Positions 62,681 to 64,000 of a stretch of 64,000 nt of DNA are shown here, piece by piece; the first letter of the stretch is position 1, and each line of letters opens with the position of its first letter. The translations under genes were made by a program, and so were the position numbers. Source of the stretch: Halovenus marina (GTDB taxonomy: Archaea; Halobacteriota; Halobacteria; Halobacteriales; Haloarculaceae); assembly GCF_051414115.1 (NCBI RefSeq), contig NZ_JBLKNZ010000001.1, positions 558,001-622,000 of the forward strand. Reading direction: 5' to 3'. Below the pieces are notes generated by a model. The model was not told the DNA's origin. It ran no database searches and was given only the letters and a program-made list of their open reading frames with translations.

Positions 62681-62850
62681 TCCAGTTTCTACCCGTTTAC
62701 TGACTGGCGTAGATTCGTCAATAGGGCGGCTGAAACTGCACTTATCGGCACTTTCCGAGTATCTGAATCGGTCGCAAAATGTTAAGTCCAGTTGTATCTG
62801 TGTTGATTACACCAGCGTCGGGCGATTAGCGTTAGCCGGAGGTGTCGGCC

Positions 62851-63078
62851 GTGAGTAAATCGAGCACGGCCGACACGGAGGTTCCCGAGACCACCGTTCG
62901 GAATCGGTCGCAATACTCGACGATTCTCCACCGGCAAGACCCGGACAGTGACGAACCCCGACCAGCTTGCCCCGTTCGCAGTTCTGAACGGGAGTACACC
63001 GAGGTTTCGACCAACGCCTACCGCGGACACTACAAGCTCTGTGAGAATCCGGAGTGCTTCGGGAGGGATTGGCGATGA
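62851..63078 (+). CDS. Small protein with zinc-finger-like C terminus, element gene 1
   Basis: A 75-residue protein starting with GTG (MSKSSTADTEVPET); GGAGGTG at 62838-62844 is a strong Shine-Dalgarno sequence 6 nt upstream, unlike most genes here. Three cysteines (one in PACPVR, two in KLCENPECFG) and histidines could hold a metal. Its stop overlaps the next start (ATGA). Family not recognised; such tiny proteins are usual in haloarchaeal proviruses and plasmids. Confidence 0.6.
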   Translation: MSKSSTADTEVPETTVRNRSQYSTILHRQDPDSDEPRPACPVRSSEREYTEVSTNAYRGHYKLCENPECFGRDWR

Positions 63079-63275
63079 GTTACCAGTCGTCGCTGTTCCA
63101 CTACGAGGCTGACCCGTCACAGCTCACCGAGGCCGAGCGCGAAGTCTACGAGGCCGTCGAGCAGGACAGCTACGGGATGCGCGAGTTCGCGCGCAAAACA
63201 GGCCGCTCACCTGGGACGGTCGGGAATCTGCTCACTCGCGCACGGCAGAAAGTCGGAGGTGAGGCAGGTGTCTGA
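63075..63275 (+). CDS. Small helix-turn-helix protein, element gene 2
   Basis: A 66-residue protein, MSYQSSLFHYEADPSQLTEA... REVYEAVEQDSYGMREFARKTGRSPGTVGNLLTRARQKV, which reads as a sigma-region-4-like HTH (about 30-58). It is probably a DNA-binding regulator. Its ATG overlaps the previous stop by four bases and its end overlaps the next start. Confidence 0.65.
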   Translation: MSYQSSLFHYEADPSQLTEAEREVYEAVEQDSYGMREFARKTGRSPGTVGNLLTRARQKVGGEAGV

Positions 63276-63387
63276 ACTCTGCCCCGAGTTCGTCCCTGCC
63301 TCCCGTCTGTACGATATAGAGAGTCGCGAGCGTGTGCCATACGACTGGCCTACCGGACGTTGGGGGACTCGGGAGGGATGGTCGTGA
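63268..63387 (+). CDS. Very small protein, element gene 3
   Basis: A 39-residue open frame beginning GTG at 63268 (MSELCPEFVPASRLYDIESR) and ending TGA at 63385-63387. GGAGGTGAGGCAG ahead of it offers an SD. It overlaps both neighbours by 8-10 bases, the tight packing of a virus-like operon. The sequence is acidic and soluble; function unknown. Confidence 0.5.
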   Translation: MSELCPEFVPASRLYDIESRERVPYDWPTGRWGTREGWS

Positions 63388-64000
63388 AGACTGTCACGCT
63401 CGCACCCCACGAGTTTCACGCGAATTTACTTTATAATTCCGACGGGCTCGCCCCATTTTTCGCGTGTGACTCAGAAGTGAAGTCGGCCGGTGGCGCGAAA
63501 CTCGCCCAATTCCAGCACGACGGCGAGCAGTGGCGCGCACGTCTCTCCTACCAGTCGTCGAATATCGTTCACCCCGGCGAGACTACGCCACAGGGAACGG
63601 ACTGGCAGCTTAAAGAGATGCGCGAGTACCGGATTCGTGTCTTCCGAGACCCTGACGTAGACCACGCCGGACAGCAGGACTTCACTGCCCACGTCGCCCC
63701 ACGATGGGAAGGCATGCGCGGGGAGAAAGATAGCGGGGGAACTGTCGAGATCCCCGTTCCTGACGGCTTCGGTGAAGGCGTGAATGTCCGCGTGAAGGGC
63801 TCGAATATCGCCTTCGAGCGGTACGTGCCGCTGCTCTGTGAAGCCGCCACTGTGTTGGGAATCAACGGGCGGTACTTCGAGGAACCGCACCAGTTCAGCA
63901 ACGTCCAAGACGCCGAGCGGTACGCGCGAATTCACAAGGACGCGAGCGGGCCAGTTCACGCGCGAGACGGCCCGATTGCGTCGATGGGCCACCTGCTCGA
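63378..64000 (+). CDS. DUF7845-like protein of integrated elements, cut by window end
   Basis: The frame is open from ATG 63378 (MVVKTVTLAPHEFHANLLYN) to the edge, 207 codons so far. Blocks such as GEQWRARLSYQ, VPDGFGEGVNVRVKGSNI, SNVQDAERY and DGPIASMGHLL match, from memory, a protein labelled DUF7845 common in haloarchaeal proviruses and integrated plasmids. Full-length members are larger, with a C-terminal HTH. The function is unknown, perhaps replication or regulation of the element. GTG 63384 is an alternative start. The long ORFs on the opposite strand are shadows. Confidence 0.7.
   Translation, partial: MVVKTVTLAPHEFHANLLYNSDGLAPFFACDSEVKSAGGAKLAQFQHDGEQWRARLSYQSSNIVHPGETTPQGTDWQLKEMREYRIRVFRDPDVDHAGQQDFTAHVAPRWEGMRGEKDSGGTVEIPVPDGFGEGVNVRVKGSNIAFERYVPLLCEAATVLGINGRYFEEPHQFSNVQDAERYARIHKDASGPVHARDGPIASMGHLL

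Noticed and set aside
62681..62850. Possible integrase or additional RNA gene right behind tRNA-Ile
   Set aside because: No open frame or stable fold of note; it looks like the leader and promoter of the small-gene operon.

Overview
The window is chromosomal DNA from a haloarchaeon (class Halobacteria); the genus cannot be fixed from the sequence alone. Supporting signs are high G+C with strong third-position bias, very acidic proteins, archaeal TATA boxes about 25-30 nt before mostly leaderless starts, Tat-type and lipobox signals, and archaeal information genes (MCM helicase, RPA-type ssDNA-binding protein, ribosomal protein L40e, Tsr3, archaeal-type SerS). Regulators TrmB and GfcR and the haloarchaeal glucose dehydrogenase point the same way.

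Layout. 1-530: gene remnants and inverted repeats downstream of a minus-strand tRNA-Pro. 632-9732: AI-2E-type permease, two divergent rhodaneses, a rubrerythrin-like helical protein, two secreted proteins (lipoprotein; PKD protein) facing each other whose 3' parts share low G+C, two short-chain dehydrogenases and a TRAM protein. 9854-14390: mcm and a small partner, a solitary Cas4-like nuclease, then a minus-strand operon of glutaredoxin/GST-like protein, cysteine-less redoxin and Sua5/YrdC. 14418-14497: first copy of an 80-bp palindromic element. 14577-29062: CNNM/CorC protein, phosphate permease, RidA, a chemoreceptor-like protein lacking the signalling tip, a SelA-like/glucose dehydrogenase/TIM-barrel operon, a sensor kinase, and a carbon-control block (ppc, trmB, gfcR).

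29183-32029 is the most unusual locus: a HAD phosphatase gene whose last 129 bp are repeated 1.4 kb downstream, enclosing a low-G+C cassette that encodes a halocin C8-like precursor (Tat signal, long middle region, C-terminal peptide with ten cysteines) and a small two-helix membrane protein. 32072-43650 then holds RpaC-like protein, a LOV-domain histidine kinase, a MATE exporter with a disordered N terminus, the second 80-bp element (inverted), a cyclophilin-like pair, MBL hydrolases, an AAA+ ATPase and a creatininase-family protein.

43814-48537 carries serS, a Tat lipoprotein, an NTF2-like protein, a peroxiredoxin fused to a long acidic tail, tsr3 and rpl40e. 48678-55278 is a probable iron-regulated block: a UDP-sugar mutase/RGP-family protein and an Fe(III)-type binding lipoprotein each follow a DtxR/Idr-type palindrome, followed by a GT39-like membrane glycosyltransferase and a rhomboid protease. 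55441-62680 is ordinary housekeeping (glutamate dehydrogenase, NUDIX, SRPBCC proteins, small conserved proteins, a DUF255 protein, FxsA) with one candidate structured RNA at about 58077. From tRNA-Ile at 62607 to the end the gene style changes to short overlapping ORFs led by an SD motif and a DUF7845-like protein running off the edge, which looks like the start of an integrated virus- or plasmid-like element.
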